From Paludibacter sp. (GTDB lineage: Bacteria > Bacteroidota > Bacteroidia > Bacteroidales > Paludibacteraceae), in NCBI GenBank assembly GCA_028748945.1, contig JAQTOL010000123.1, positions 1 to 8,279 of the forward strand: a DNA stretch of 8,279 bases, in the 5' to 3' direction. Shown here one piece after another: positions 1 through 8,279 of the stretch. Under the pieces are notes generated by a model. It ran no database searches. It saw only the letters and a program-made list of their open reading frames with translations, and had not been told where the DNA came from. The first letter of the stretch is position 1. Every line of letters begins with the position of its first letter. The position numbers were made by a program, and so were the translations under genes.

Positions 1-427
1 AACTCTCATATAATAAATAACTTACAAAACATATTCAGCGAAAATATGGACAAATGCTGAACACCCTCCGAAAATGTAAAAATAAATCAGGAATTTAAGC
101 AACATTTATATTTAAAAATTTGAAATAGTAAAAAAAAGGAGAGTTCATAAATTAACATAATTATGATTCGAACAATTCAGAATTTAAGACACATACAAGT
201 TAATTTTACTAAAATCACAGGCTAATACAAGATATTAATTCATTACGACAAACGAATAATTAACTTAATCAAGTTGTCGATATTATCTAATATCCTATTA
301 ATATTTTCTTTTTAATTTAAACTGACAAATAATTTCCATTGTCATTCCAAGAATTATTCATTGGATTTAACTGAAACCGGGACTCATTGTTGATTATTTT
401 TTTTTAAAGAATATAAATCATCGCATT
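1..427. other. AT-rich intergenic region with no recognisable gene
   Basis: This stretch lies beyond the terminator that ends the minus-strand gene series. It is very AT-rich and has frequent stops in all frames. The only short open stretches are a 19-codon run touching the left edge (1-60) and a 20-codon ATG frame at 163-225, and neither resembles a protein I know. It contains a perfect inverted repeat at 279-294 and a purine run (about 131-143). I saw no good match to the Bacteroidota promoter pattern (TTTG, then TAnnTTTG) on either strand. It may hold the upstream or downstream region of a gene lying left of the window, but nothing here shows which. Confidence 0.6.
279..294. repeat. Perfect 7-bp inverted repeat (GATATTA-tc-TAATATC)
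   Basis: The arms GATATTA (279-285) and TAATATC (288-294) are exact reverse complements separated by two bases. A third copy of GATATTA lies at 231-237. The symmetry is that expected of a dimeric regulator's operator, but in DNA this AT-rich such palindromes also arise by chance. There is no adjacent promoter that I can recognise, so function is unproven. Confidence 0.3.
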
Positions 428-460
428 AAAAAAACCGCATTACATATGTAAATGCGGTTT
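428..460 (-). terminator. Intrinsic terminator closing the gene series
   Basis: On the minus strand, AAACCGCATT (460-451) pairs perfectly with AATGCGGTTT (441-432). The inner ACATATGT can pair further, leaving one bulged base. The stem runs directly into a seven-base T tract (complement of the A run at 428-434). It starts about 38 bases after the stop of the PspC-DUF2807 gene, as expected for a Rho-independent terminator. The plus-strand side is also T-rich (458-466), so some activity in both directions is possible. No other hairpin of this quality is seen between the genes, which suggests that this is where the minus-strand transcript ends. Confidence 0.85.
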
Positions 461-497
461 ATTTATTCAAAATCCTTTTTTAAAAGAATGTAAATAC

Positions 498-2177
498 TTA
501 TTCAATGTTGATTGTCGAGCCAAAATTATCATCTTGTTTTACGCTTTTCGGACTTCCTTTGCAATCAACTTCACTGGCACCATAGGCCTTTGCATCGATA
601 CTTTTGCTCGCATAAACCCTGACATGACTTGCACCGGCTGCATAAACATCAGCATCCATGGAGATCAAATCATTAGCTTCAATTGTGCTGGCACCAAGAA
701 CATTAATCTTAACCTTATCGCTCCTTCCTGAAAGCTTTGCGGTAGATGCTCCCTTAACATCAATATCAAAAGTACCAGCTACAATCACATCAAGGTCAGC
801 CTGACTTGCACCTAAAAGTTCAAGTGTCAATTCGGGAACAACGAATTGAGAATCTGTTTTGATTGAACAGGCACCTTTGGCTACTAAATTCCGGATAGAA
901 TCAGTGTTGATATTTACTTTTATATTCCTGTCAAAAGACATTCCTTCTGTATAAATATAAAGTACTCCATGTCTGACATTTGTGATAATCCCTGGCAAAT
1001 AGTCCGATTGAGTGGATACCGTTACCTTTTGACTGGAATCCTTATTTAGAACTAATTCAATATTTCCGGATATATCAATGGAATGAAAAGGTACACAAGC
1101 CCTGACTTCATCAACCCTTGGAGAATCACTATCACTCCAGTTCATGTAGAAGGGATGATGATTGTTAGTATGATTGAGATGCAAAATCGATTTGGCACCT
1201 ACACTATAAAACATAAACAATCCTGCCAACCAAAGTATCAGAACTACCAACGATGCAGTCCTGGAGCTGTTATGATTACCTGAAATCATTCGTGTACCCC
1301 AATAAATTAGCATAAAGATAGGACAACCTATAACCAGAATTAAGGAAATAAAAATAAGTATGACATTATCAGGGGAAATTAATTCCCAATTAGAAAATAA
1401 CCCCGGAGCAAAACTATTAAATAATGCAGGTTCGAAAATTAAAAAGAAAAGTAACATGATCAATAATCCAACCATTATAACACCTACCAATCCTAGTACA
1501 CCACCAACAAATCCGAAAACAACTTTAAAGAACAAACGGAGTATTTCAAATATTTTCTCCCCCACTGTTCTGGCTGTTTGCTTAAACTTATCACTTTCCA
1601 CATAGTTTTTAGCATTGTTCAGCTCCGTTTTAATATTGTTTACAGTCACATCTTCACCTTGCATTTCAAGTCGTTGTGAAGCTGTTACAGCCTGTGGTGC
1701 TATAAACCACATAATAATGTATAGTGGAATAATATTCCCAACACTCAGGAGTACCAATGCAACAAGTATTACACGGATTACAGTTACATCCCAACCAAAG
1801 TACGCTGCAATACCACTGGCAATACCACCTAATATTGCATTTTCAGGATCCCGGTAAAAACGACGTGATTTATGTTGTTTTCTATCCGATTTCGGTGCTT
1901 CGGCTTCTTCATCTTCATCGGCATACTGGCTAGGTTTGCCCATTATCTCAATGATTTCCTGAACATCGATTAAATTAATAACATTCTTGTTTTTTTGTAA
2001 CTTTTCGGTAAAAAGTTCGGCTATACGAGCTTCTATATCGTTCATTATTTCCTTTTTCTCTTCGTCGGATTTAAAATGTTCAGCAATTTCGGAGAGATAA
2101 GTCTGAAGCATTTCATAAGCATCATCGTCTATATGAAAAACGATGTTGTTCAAATTTACGGTCAATGTCTTTTTCAT
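498..2177 (-). CDS. PspC-domain / DUF2807 (adhesin-like) fusion membrane protein
   Basis: The 559-residue protein has three parts. Residues 1-95 are a soluble, acidic, probably helical cytoplasmic region opening MKKTLTVNLN, typical of Bacteroidota PspC proteins. A PspC domain follows at about 105-163, with the characteristic GGIASGIAAYFGWD stretch (117-130) and a hydrophobic segment at 131-160. Further membrane segments lie at about 217-249, 271-294 and 308-327. The C-terminal region (about 355-545) is a DUF2807 domain, probably extracytoplasmic. It shows six G-A-S/C turns at 435, 456, 476, 495, 515 and 533, spaced 18-21 residues apart, which fits a right-handed beta-helix with one turn per rung. 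PspC homologues act in envelope-stress responses. Whether this protein senses stress or anchors something is unknown. It starts 92 bp after padR ends and is probably co-transcribed with it. Its stop is TAA, followed by a strong terminator. Confidence 0.9.
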   Translation of the reverse strand: MKKTLTVNLNNIVFHIDDDAYEMLQTYLSEIAEHFKSDEEKKEIMNDIEARIAELFTEKLQKNKNVINLIDVQEIIEIMGKPSQYADEDEEAEAPKSDRKQHKSRRFYRDPENAILGGIASGIAAYFGWDVTVIRVILVALVLLSVGNIIPLYIIMWFIAPQAVTASQRLEMQGEDVTVNNIKTELNNAKNYVESDKFKQTARTVGEKIFEILRLFFKVVFGFVGGVLGLVGVIMVGLLIMLLFFLIFEPALFNSFAPGLFSNWELISPDNVILIFISLILVIGCPIFMLIYWGTRMISGNHNSSRTASLVVLILWLAGLFMFYSVGAKSILHLNHTNNHHPFYMNWSDSDSPRVDEVRACVPFHSIDISGNIELVLNKDSSQKVTVSTQSDYLPGIITNVRHGVLYIYTEGMSFDRNIKVNINTDSIRNLVAKGACSIKTDSQFVVPELTLELLGASQADLDVIVAGTFDIDVKGASTAKLSGRSDKVKINVLGASTIEANDLISMDADVYAAGASHVRVYASKSIDAKAYGASEVDCKGSPKSVKQDDNFGSTINIE

Positions 2178-2269
2178 ATTTTTATTTTTTGCCCCTTACC
2201 CCCGAAAGAGAAATAAGAGTGAGTTATTTGATAAATACTTTTTCAGATTTTTCTAATTTAAGCTCCTCA

Positions 2270-2608
2270 TTATAAATTGTTTGGAGAGGCTTTAATTTTC
2301 TTCACCACATTATTAATTTCTTCCCAGGAACTTTCTAATTCGTCGAGAAAGTTTTGTCCATGAACAGTCATTTCGTAGTATTTCCGGGGTGGTCCCTGAG
2401 TAGATTCCTCCCATTTGTAGTCGAGCAATTCTCCGTTTTTCAGTCTTGTAAGCAGTGGATACAACGTTCCTTCCACTACAATCAATTTTGCGTCTTTTAA
2501 TTCGGAAATTATATCCGAAGTATAAGCAGGTTTCTTTTTTAGAATAAGTAGAATGCAATATTCCAAATAACCTTTACGCATTTGCGATTTAATATTATCT
2601 GCATTCAT
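2270..2608 (-). CDS. PadR-family transcriptional regulator
   Basis: This 112-residue protein has the length of a short PadR regulator. It is a cytoplasmic dimeric winged-helix DNA-binding protein that usually represses transporter or stress genes and is released by a small ligand. The N-terminus reads MRKGYLEYCILLIL (10-23), a standard PadR opening. The recognition helix is in GTLYPLLTRLKNGELL (47-62), the wing is at about 63-80 with GPPRKYY (72-78), and a C-terminal dimerisation helix spans about 82-107. The ATG start gives the normal family N-terminus. It lies 83 bp after the TolC gene and 92 bp before the PspC-DUF2807 gene, on the same strand. PadR next to PspC/DUF2807 proteins is a common Bacteroidota pairing. 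I infer that it controls its own unit and possibly the pump genes; the ligand cannot be read from the sequence. Confidence 0.93.
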   Translation of the reverse strand: MNADNIKSQMRKGYLEYCILLILKKKPAYTSDIISELKDAKLIVVEGTLYPLLTRLKNGELLDYKWEESTQGPPRKYYEMTVHGQNFLDELESSWEEINNVVKKIKASPNNL

Positions 2609-2691
2609 AATTATTATTTTTAGTGTTCAGTAATTAATTAGTTAACGAAAGATATGCAAGTGCAAGTCTGTTTTAATATACATGTTGTAGC
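2609..2691 (-). promoter_or_regulatory. Candidate padR promoter/operator region
   Basis: This is the 83-bp gap between the TolC stop and the padR start. On the minus strand, TATCTTTC (2654-2647) matches seven of eight positions of the Bacteroidota -7 element TAnnTTTG, but I see no TTTG -33 element at the right distance. Just downstream is a 10-bp palindrome TAATTAATTA (2631-2640), where an autoregulating repressor could bind, and TACA-tgt-TGTA (2679-2689) is a second small inverted repeat. There is no terminator hairpin in the gap, so readthrough from the TolC gene is also possible. An internal promoter is therefore a weak inference. Confidence 0.22.
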
Positions 2692-3960
2692 TTATTTCAA
2701 CAATTCTAAGATTTTTATTCTAAAAACATATTCGTATTTAGCCTGTATAACTTGCGATTCAGCTTGTGTCAGATTATTCTTAGCCTGATTCAGTTCGTAA
2801 ACTGTTGCACGCCCACCTTCATATTTTTGATTAGCAAAACGATATGCTTCTTTGTTTGCTATTTCTGATTTATTTGCAGCTTCCCATTTTGCTTTTGCTG
2901 CAATTGCATTATAATAAGCTTGTTCAACCGTTTTTCTAAGTTCGAGCTTTGTATTTTCAACATTCAATTTATTACTTTCTACATTAATTTGAGCTGTTTT
3001 TACACGATTCTTAGTTTCAAATTTATTAAAAATTGGAATTCTTATGCTGAAGCCTAAATTTGTGCTAAGGGGTGTACTTACAGAATTATAATAACCGCTA
3101 CCAACATTTACACCAAAGTCTAAAGTCGGAAAATAGGCCGATTTTGCAATCATTACGTTCTTCTCGCTACTACTCAACTGATATTCAGAACTCTTAATCT
3201 CTGCCCGATGCAATAAGGCATCTTTATATACAGTCTGTGGATCGAGCAACTGAAGTTCCTGATTCATCAAGTCAGCTGGAACTACAATATCAAGTTTTTC
3301 AAAATCATTCAAATCAAGGATTTGAGCAAGGTCAAGCAGTGAAAGTTTAAGATTGTTGTCTGCCTGAATCCTATTCGATTCTTCTTTAGATTGTTGAGCT
3401 ATTAGTTCATACATTTCACCTTCAGCCATTTTTCCGGCTTCCACAAGTAATTTTTGTTGTTCAACTTTTAACTGAGTAAGTTTTAGCTGATCTTCTGACA
3501 CTTGCAATAATTCTTTATTCAATAACACCTGCAAATATATGGTTGATACATTCAGAATTATATCTTGTTTGATTTTTTCAAGTTCAGCTTCCGAAACTTT
3601 CAAATCAGCCATTCGGGCATCGATATCGTATTTCATTTTCAATCCATCAAATAAAGTCAAACCACTTGAAATATTAAATGATGAACTTGATGAATTTATA
3701 TTCTGATACGTTCCATCTTGTATTTGAGACCGACCGAAAGTCCAGGATTGATTAGCAGAGGCATTGAGATCAGGTAATAAATTTAAACGTGCTTGTTGAT
3801 AAGCAATTTCACTCGTTTTTTTAGATAAAACTTTTTGTTTTATATTCCTGTTATTAGCCAATGCTGTATCAACACATTGTTGAAGTGTCCATGGGTTTTG
3901 AGCAGTTGTCAGTAAAGTCAGTAGCAAAGCCCCGGTTATTAAAAATATTTTTGTTCTCAT
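2692..3960 (-). CDS. TolC-family outer-membrane efflux protein
   Basis: This 422-residue protein belongs to the outer-membrane factor family, whose trimers form the beta-barrel and alpha-helical tunnel through which tripartite pumps expel substrates. A signal peptide covers residues 1-20, with likely cleavage after TTA before Q21. No lipobox cysteine is present, so it is not lipid-anchored. Two OEP repeats follow. The first spans about 24-215, opening WTLQQCVDTALANNRNI (24-40), with a barrel strand region around 88-107 and long coiled-coil helices at about 112-215. The second spans about 240-420, with strands around 279-311 (NLGFSIRIPIF at 301-311) and helices at about 315-420, ending in the AKYEYVFRIKILELL type of tail. 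The length is normal and the frame is intact. It follows the adaptor gene by 78 bp, as in MacAB-TolC clusters. The substrate is unknown. Confidence 0.95.
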   Translation of the reverse strand: MRTKIFLITGALLLTLLTTAQNPWTLQQCVDTALANNRNIKQKVLSKKTSEIAYQQARLNLLPDLNASANQSWTFGRSQIQDGTYQNINSSSSSFNISSGLTLFDGLKMKYDIDARMADLKVSEAELEKIKQDIILNVSTIYLQVLLNKELLQVSEDQLKLTQLKVEQQKLLVEAGKMAEGEMYELIAQQSKEESNRIQADNNLKLSLLDLAQILDLNDFEKLDIVVPADLMNQELQLLDPQTVYKDALLHRAEIKSSEYQLSSSEKNVMIAKSAYFPTLDFGVNVGSGYYNSVSTPLSTNLGFSIRIPIFNKFETKNRVKTAQINVESNKLNVENTKLELRKTVEQAYYNAIAAKAKWEAANKSEIANKEAYRFANQKYEGGRATVYELNQAKNNLTQAESQVIQAKYEYVFRIKILELLK

Positions 3961-4038
3961 TAATGAATCGTTAATTGGTTATTTAAATTGAAAAGTATAT
4001 TGATTCAATATTAAATGAATCAACTTTATATCTTCAAA

Positions 4039-5166
4039 TTACTTCTTATCTTCCTTCTTAGGTTCAGGTTTCTTTTCCAGGATTTCAGATCCACGAATAC
4101 TATCTTTAGAACTCAAGCCACTCTTAACTTCAATTTTGATACCATCAGATAAACCGATTTTAACCTGTTTCTTTTTAAATGTTTGAGGATCTTTAGTTTT
4201 TAATACATACACAAAGGCAGTATCTCCTGCGAATTCTATACAACTTTCGGGTATTGTAATCACCTGATCAAGTTTAGTAAGAATAATTTCAGCATTGGCA
4301 CTATATCCGGCACGAATAAAAACATCTTTAGGTACTTTTACTGCAGCTTTCATTTGAAACATAGTAGCACCATTTTCTTCCGTTCCTTTTGGAGAAACAT
4401 ATTCCAGTTTAGCTGTCAGTTTTTGATCTTGTAATGCCCCGATAGTAATGTCCATTGGCATTCCGACTTTTATTTTCCCGACTTCCGTTTCGTCCAGTTT
4501 ACCCACAAAAAGCATATCGCTCATATTGGCTACGGTGGCTATTGTTGTTCCATCGTTGAAATTATTGGATTGAATAACCGAGTTTCCTACTTTCACCGGT
4601 ACATCCAAAATGGTTCCATTGATGGTTGAACGAACCAGGGTATTGCTCAACTGTGTTTTATCGCTCGAAACGCCATCACGTGTCAGACTAAGATTGTCTT
4701 TTGCCGTTCTCAGTTCTTCTTTGTCACTATTATATTGTAATTGAGTTTTCTCAAATTCTTCTCTTGAAATAACCTTGTCGTTATATAATTTATTGTCACG
4801 CTCATAATTCTTCTTGGATTGGTCAAAAGCTATCTGAGCTCGGGTGACGCGCGATTCGGCACTATTTAAGCTAACCATATCCGGAATAACTTTAATTTTG
4901 GCAATTACATCACCGGCTTTAACCACATCACCAGCTTCTTTATAAACCTCGGCAATAATACCCGACATTTGGGGTTTTATCAAAATTTCGTTGCGTGGTT
5001 CCACTTTTCCGGTTGCTACTGTACGCTTTTCTATGTTGCCACTTTTGACAGCTTCTATTTCATATTTTTTTACCTTAGGACGCGATTTTTGCCATAAAAA
5101 CCAAAATGTCCAAACTACAGCACCGGCTAATATTACAAGCATGCCAATTTTAAAAATTTTCTTCAT
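4039..5166 (-). CDS. HlyD/MacA-type periplasmic adaptor (membrane fusion protein)
   Basis: This 375-residue protein is anchored in the inner membrane by a hydrophobic segment at about 7-24 and bridges the ABC permeases to the TolC protein. The lipoyl-like domain is split around a hairpin. Its first half is at about 45-92 (TGKVEPRNEILIKPQMSG at 52-69), then comes a coiled-coil hairpin at about 98-172, then the second half at 178-210 (STINGTILDVPVKVGNSV at 180-197). A beta-barrel domain covers about 215-300, with ETEVGKIKVGMPM at 226-238 typical of MacA-like adaptors. A membrane-proximal domain spans about 300-360. The tail (364-375) is made almost only of K, P, E and D. No lipobox is seen, so an N-terminal helix anchor is more likely than a lipid. 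It starts 107 bp after the permease stop, the widest gap in the cluster. Confidence 0.95.
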   Translation of the reverse strand: MKKIFKIGMLVILAGAVVWTFWFLWQKSRPKVKKYEIEAVKSGNIEKRTVATGKVEPRNEILIKPQMSGIIAEVYKEAGDVVKAGDVIAKIKVIPDMVSLNSAESRVTRAQIAFDQSKKNYERDNKLYNDKVISREEFEKTQLQYNSDKEELRTAKDNLSLTRDGVSSDKTQLSNTLVRSTINGTILDVPVKVGNSVIQSNNFNDGTTIATVANMSDMLFVGKLDETEVGKIKVGMPMDITIGALQDQKLTAKLEYVSPKGTEENGATMFQMKAAVKVPKDVFIRAGYSANAEIILTKLDQVITIPESCIEFAGDTAFVYVLKTKDPQTFKKKQVKIGLSDGIKIEVKSGLSSKDSIRGSEILEKKPEPKKEDKK

Positions 5167-5273
5167 ATTGTTTCATTTAGATAACCAATAAACCTTTATG
5201 GGGTAATTGATCTGTTTGTTATTTGATTATTTTATTTCTTAATATTTATAAATCAGCAGATTGATATATCATT

Positions 5274-6521
5274 CTATTCTTCTCTTATTGCTTCTATCGG
5301 TTTAATACTCATGGCCCTGTTGGCAGGAATGAACCCTGCTAAAGTTCCTATAATGAGCAATATCATTAAGGCTGCTATTGCTACTCCAAAACTGATTTGA
5401 GGATCCTTAAAAAATTGATCGCCCTGACTCAGAGCCATACCAACCAGCGAAAGTAATCCCACTCCCAGCATTAATCCTGCCACACCGGCAATCAAAGTGA
5501 GGATGATACTTTCACTCAGAATTTGAGTAATAATATTCCGTGGTGTTGCTCCTAATGCCCGACGTATTCCAATTTCTTTGGTTCGTTCACGAACTGTAAC
5601 CAACATAATATTACTGACTCCTATACCGCCGGCTAATAATGTTCCAAGACCAACTATCCAGATTAAACTGGCAATACCAATGCCGAGATAAAGAAACATG
5701 GTAAACTGATCTTCTATATTCATGCCACCGACTGCTTTCTTATCATCGGGAGAAATGCTGTGTCTGTCTTTCAAAACTTCACGTATTTTATCTTCCACCA
5801 CTTTTACCTTAATTCCGGGTTGAGCCGTAACGGCTAAAAAATGTACAATATTTCCCTGATTATAGGCTTGTTGCATGGTGCTGAAAGGCAAAACAACCGT
5901 TTCTTCACTTCGTCCGCCAATATTAATATCAGAAGTATGTTGTCCCACACCTATTACCTGAAAATAGATTCCATTCACCTGAATATTCTTACCAATCGGA
6001 TCTTCATTATTTGGAAACAATACTTCCAATACACGCTCACCAATGACACAAACCTTTCTTTTTTCTACAATATCAATATCATTTATGTATCGGCCTTTGA
6101 TCATTATACTCTCATCAATTTTATTATAGGACGGATAATTTCCCTTCACGCTGAAAGAGCCAACTTTATCATTACGTGTAACATTATTTGTTCCCCCACC
6201 TCCAAATAGAACAGGTGCAAGATATTGAATTTCAGGCACTTTATTTATCAGCGCCGGAATATCTTCATTTTCCATATTCCAACTTCTTCCTTTTTTAAAT
6301 CCCTTGTATGGTTCAGCAGTTTGCTCTGTCCAAACAAAACAGGAATTAGTCGCAAATCCCTCTATTTGAGAATTCATTCCACGCTCAAGTGCCACACCGG
6401 CACCCACCATTACAACCAACATAAACATTCCCCAGAATACTCCAAATGCAGTCAAAAAGCTTCGTGATTTGTTGTGCGTTATGGTCATCCATATTTCCTG
6501 CCAACGATCTAAATCAAACAT
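5274..6521 (-). CDS. MacB/FtsX-type ABC transporter permease (downstream copy)
   Basis: This 415-residue permease lacks a fused ATPase, so it needs the separate ATPase encoded upstream. The layout is MacB-like: membrane segment 1 at about 22-44, a large periplasmic MacB_PCD domain at about 45-272, then an FtsX domain with three segments at about 278-303, 331-360 and 376-398. Motifs include PYKGFKKGRS (71-80), FSVKG (123-127), GGIGVSNIMLV (298-308), the coupling-helix region RERTKEIGIRRALGA (311-325), and the family-typical end KPIEAIREE (407-415). It is a paralogue of the next permease and the two probably form a heterodimer. Pumps of this type (type VII ABC) move substrate from the periplasm through TolC by mechanotransmission. 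Its TAG stop lies exactly at the family's usual C-terminus, which shows TAG works as a stop here. Confidence 0.95.
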   Translation of the reverse strand: MFDLDRWQEIWMTITHNKSRSFLTAFGVFWGMFMLVVMVGAGVALERGMNSQIEGFATNSCFVWTEQTAEPYKGFKKGRSWNMENEDIPALINKVPEIQYLAPVLFGGGGTNNVTRNDKVGSFSVKGNYPSYNKIDESIMIKGRYINDIDIVEKRKVCVIGERVLEVLFPNNEDPIGKNIQVNGIYFQVIGVGQHTSDINIGGRSEETVVLPFSTMQQAYNQGNIVHFLAVTAQPGIKVKVVEDKIREVLKDRHSISPDDKKAVGGMNIEDQFTMFLYLGIGIASLIWIVGLGTLLAGGIGVSNIMLVTVRERTKEIGIRRALGATPRNIITQILSESIILTLIAGVAGLMLGVGLLSLVGMALSQGDQFFKDPQISFGVAIAALMILLIIGTLAGFIPANRAMSIKPIEAIREE

Positions 6522-6568
6522 ATTATGTGTTTTTAGCTAATTTCAAATAAGTGTAAATTGTAAATAAA

Positions 6569-7831
6569 TTATTCTTCCCTCATGGCTTCAATCGGTTTAA
6601 TCCTGACCGCCCGTCTGGCAGGCATATAACCGGCAATTACCCCGGCAACAATCAGAATTCCGGTGGAAATAAGCACGTATGACAACTGTACCGTTGGATC
6701 CTTAAATACCGACATTCCTGTATCGGAAGCACTCTGAGCAGCAGATTGTACCATCATAAAATTTATCAATTCGGTCAATCCAACCCCAAGTACCATACCT
6801 ATATATCCGAAAGTGGTGGTTATCAAAATCGATTCAATGATGATTGAACGCAAAATGGCGGCAGGAGGGGCACCGATAGCTTTACGAATTCCTATTTCAC
6901 GGGTCCGTTCTTTTACAGAGACCAGCATAATATTACTTACACCTACTATTCCGGCAATAAGCGTAAAAATGCCAATGATTGAAACAAAAAGTGTAATTCC
7001 GGCAAATATTTTCATTGTTTCAATGTAATCTTTTTGTGAGTTCCGTAACCATAAAGCCTGAGTATCATTCGGATCGAAACGTAAACTTTTTGACATGGTG
7101 CCTTTCAGTTCGTCATTAAATTCATCGTTTGCTTCTTTCGTTTTTAAATTATTGACCGTCATTGCAATACTTCTAAATTTTCTGTCAGGATTGTATATTA
7201 GTTGAGCAGTTGTGAAAGGAATATAAGCATTTCCATCACCCCATTGCTCTTTTTTTGAATTCACTCCTACTACTTTAAACATCACATCGCCTACTTTCAG
7301 GTATTTTCCAATTGCCGATTCATCTTTAAATAAAACATCTTCTATCTTTTTGTCAATGACAATCACTTTACTGTTGTTTGTCAAATCCAGTTCATTTATA
7401 AAACGTCCTTCATTCGGTTCAAAAACCAAATTAAATATTCCTTCATAATATGGATTCACCCCTTTGACACTAAAATTTCCAAATTCATCGTTGTAGGTGA
7501 TCGTCGATTGTTTATCAATAATTCCTGTTTGATTGGCAGATTCAACTAAGTTTTCATCAACGGCGGTAATTTGTTTATCCGAAAAATCGAGTGAACGTCC
7601 GCTTTTTAATCCCTTGTATGGCAAAGATGAAGTTCCCGACCACATTTGTACTGTGTTTGTAGCTCTTCTGCTAAAGTTGGAGCTAACACCATTTTTTAAT
7701 CCATTGCCTGCACCAAGCAGAACAATGAGAATAAATATGCCCCACGACACAGAAAGCCCCGTCAAGACTGTACGCAACTTATTGTGTTTTAAGCTGGCAA
7801 TAATTTCTTGTATGGTATTAATTGTGAACAT
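6569..7831 (-). CDS. MacB/FtsX-type ABC transporter permease (upstream copy)
   Basis: This 420-residue paralogue of the neighbouring permease has the same order of parts: membrane segment at about 21-43, periplasmic MacB_PCD domain at about 45-270, and FtsX domain with segments at about 275-302, 328-353 and 383-403. PYKGLKSGRS sits at 71-80, the same residue numbers as in the neighbour. FSVKG is at 120-124, GVSNIMLV at 297-304, KERTREIGIRKAIGA at 307-321, and the end is KPIEAMREE (412-420). It starts 51 bp after the ATPase stop and ends 47 bp before the next permease, fitting one transcript. The periplasmic halves differ clearly between copies (for example QKDYIETMKIF against EDQFTMFLYL before segment 2), so this looks like an old duplication that has specialised into two subunits. 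Confidence 0.95.
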   Translation of the reverse strand: MFTINTIQEIIASLKHNKLRTVLTGLSVSWGIFILIVLLGAGNGLKNGVSSNFSRRATNTVQMWSGTSSLPYKGLKSGRSLDFSDKQITAVDENLVESANQTGIIDKQSTITYNDEFGNFSVKGVNPYYEGIFNLVFEPNEGRFINELDLTNNSKVIVIDKKIEDVLFKDESAIGKYLKVGDVMFKVVGVNSKKEQWGDGNAYIPFTTAQLIYNPDRKFRSIAMTVNNLKTKEANDEFNDELKGTMSKSLRFDPNDTQALWLRNSQKDYIETMKIFAGITLFVSIIGIFTLIAGIVGVSNIMLVSVKERTREIGIRKAIGAPPAAILRSIIIESILITTTFGYIGMVLGVGLTELINFMMVQSAAQSASDTGMSVFKDPTVQLSYVLISTGILIVAGVIAGYMPARRAVRIKPIEAMREE

Positions 7832-7882
7832 AATAGGATTATTAGTTATTTGTTTGAATGATGCATAAATATATTGACCGAT

Positions 7883-8146
7883 TTATTTTCTCTCAAAGCT
7901 TTCAATCAATCCATCTTTTATATGAATGATAGATTTTGTTTCGTCAGCAACCGATTTTTCGTGTGTTACGATAATAGTTGTAAGTCCGTTTGCATTTAAT
8001 TCGCTAAGCACTTTCATCATTTCCACTGTGGTTACACTGTCCAATGCACCGGTGGGTTCATCGGCCAGTAAAATCTTTGGTTTAGAAATAATAGCCCTGG
8101 CAATAGCCACACGTTGTTTTTGTCCACCGGACGTTTCGTTAGGCAT
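7883..8146 (-). CDS. ABC transporter ATPase, C-terminal part after an in-frame stop
   Basis: This 87-residue open frame is the C-terminal part of a LolD/MacB-type ATPase, not a complete gene. It holds the ABC signature as TSGGQ (5-9, usually LSGGQ), the following KQRVAIARAI helix, Walker B ILLADEP (25-31), D-loop TGALD (32-36) and the switch histidine H62 in VTHE. The first ATG follows the TAG at 8150-8152 by three bases. The frame continues past the TAG with good family similarity, so this methionine is probably an ordinary internal residue. A product starting here would lack Walker A and the Q-loop and could not bind or hydrolyse ATP in the normal way. It lies 51 bp before the first permease and should have supplied energy to that pair. 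The stop is TAA. Confidence 0.75.
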   Translation of the reverse strand: MPNETSGGQKQRVAIARAIISKPKILLADEPTGALDSVTTVEMMKVLSELNANGLTTIIVTHEKSVADETKSIIHIKDGLIESFERK

Positions 8147-8149
8147 ATG

Positions 8150-8279
8150 CTACGCCCAATCTTTCAGACCCATTTGGTCCAGATATTCCATAGCTATTAT
8201 GTTACGTTTCTTTCGGCTTACATTTTTATAATACAAGGGTAATGCAACATTTTCCAGGGCATTTTTAAAATTTATCAAA
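8150..8279 (-). pseudogene. ABC transporter ATPase, upstream part ending at in-frame TAG (5' end outside window)
   Basis: Read in the same frame as the ATPase fragment downstream, the edge sequence gives LINFKNALENVALPLYYKN and then, at 8152-8150, WA-stop-HMPNE. This is the helical domain of a LolD/MacB-type ATPase. ALENVALPLYY follows the Q-loop in this family, and the stretch GLKDWA-x-HMPNE normally leads directly into the signature. Walker A and the Q-loop lie off the right edge, so roughly 90 residues are missing by comparison with the usual 220-240. Similarity holds on both sides of the TAG with no frame change, which points to a single substitution rather than an indel. The gene is either a true nonsense mutant or carries a base error. 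I call it interrupted, with that reservation. Confidence 0.65.

Overview
The window looks like a piece of a Bacteroidota chromosome, probably Bacteroidales or a relative. The evidence is the AT-rich sequence, A/T-rich gene leaders mostly without Shine-Dalgarno sequences, an N-terminal sequence typical of Bacteroidota PspC proteins, and split (unfused) MacB-type permeases next to HlyD and TolC genes. This placement is by recognition, not by a search. All genes lie on the minus strand, so transcription runs from right to left.

From the right edge, the order is: an ABC ATPase whose N-terminus lies outside the window and whose frame is broken by an in-frame TAG (8150-8152); two paralogous MacB/FtsX-type permeases (6569-7831 and 5274-6521); an HlyD/AcrA-type periplasmic adaptor (4039-5166); a TolC-type outer-membrane factor (2692-3960); a PadR-family repressor (2270-2608); and a membrane protein joining a PspC domain to a DUF2807 adhesin-like domain (498-2177). 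Gaps of about 47-107 bp separate the genes and no terminator is seen inside the series. A strong intrinsic terminator at 428-460 closes it. The leftmost ~425 bp are AT-rich and show no gene.

The first five genes make up a complete MacAB-TolC-like tripartite ABC efflux pump. The ATPase would drive a heterodimer of the two permeases, the adaptor would bridge the periplasm, and the TolC protein would form the outer-membrane exit. PadR and PspC-DUF2807 form a small pair that I infer to be a regulatory or envelope-stress module, possibly co-transcribed with the pump.

The parts are all known families. The main oddity is the ATPase: a TAG codon a few residues before the ABC signature, together with a TSGGQ signature instead of LSGGQ. 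This could be a real nonsense mutation that disables the pump, or a sequence error. I found no RNA genes, CRISPR array, insertion sequence or clearly new system.
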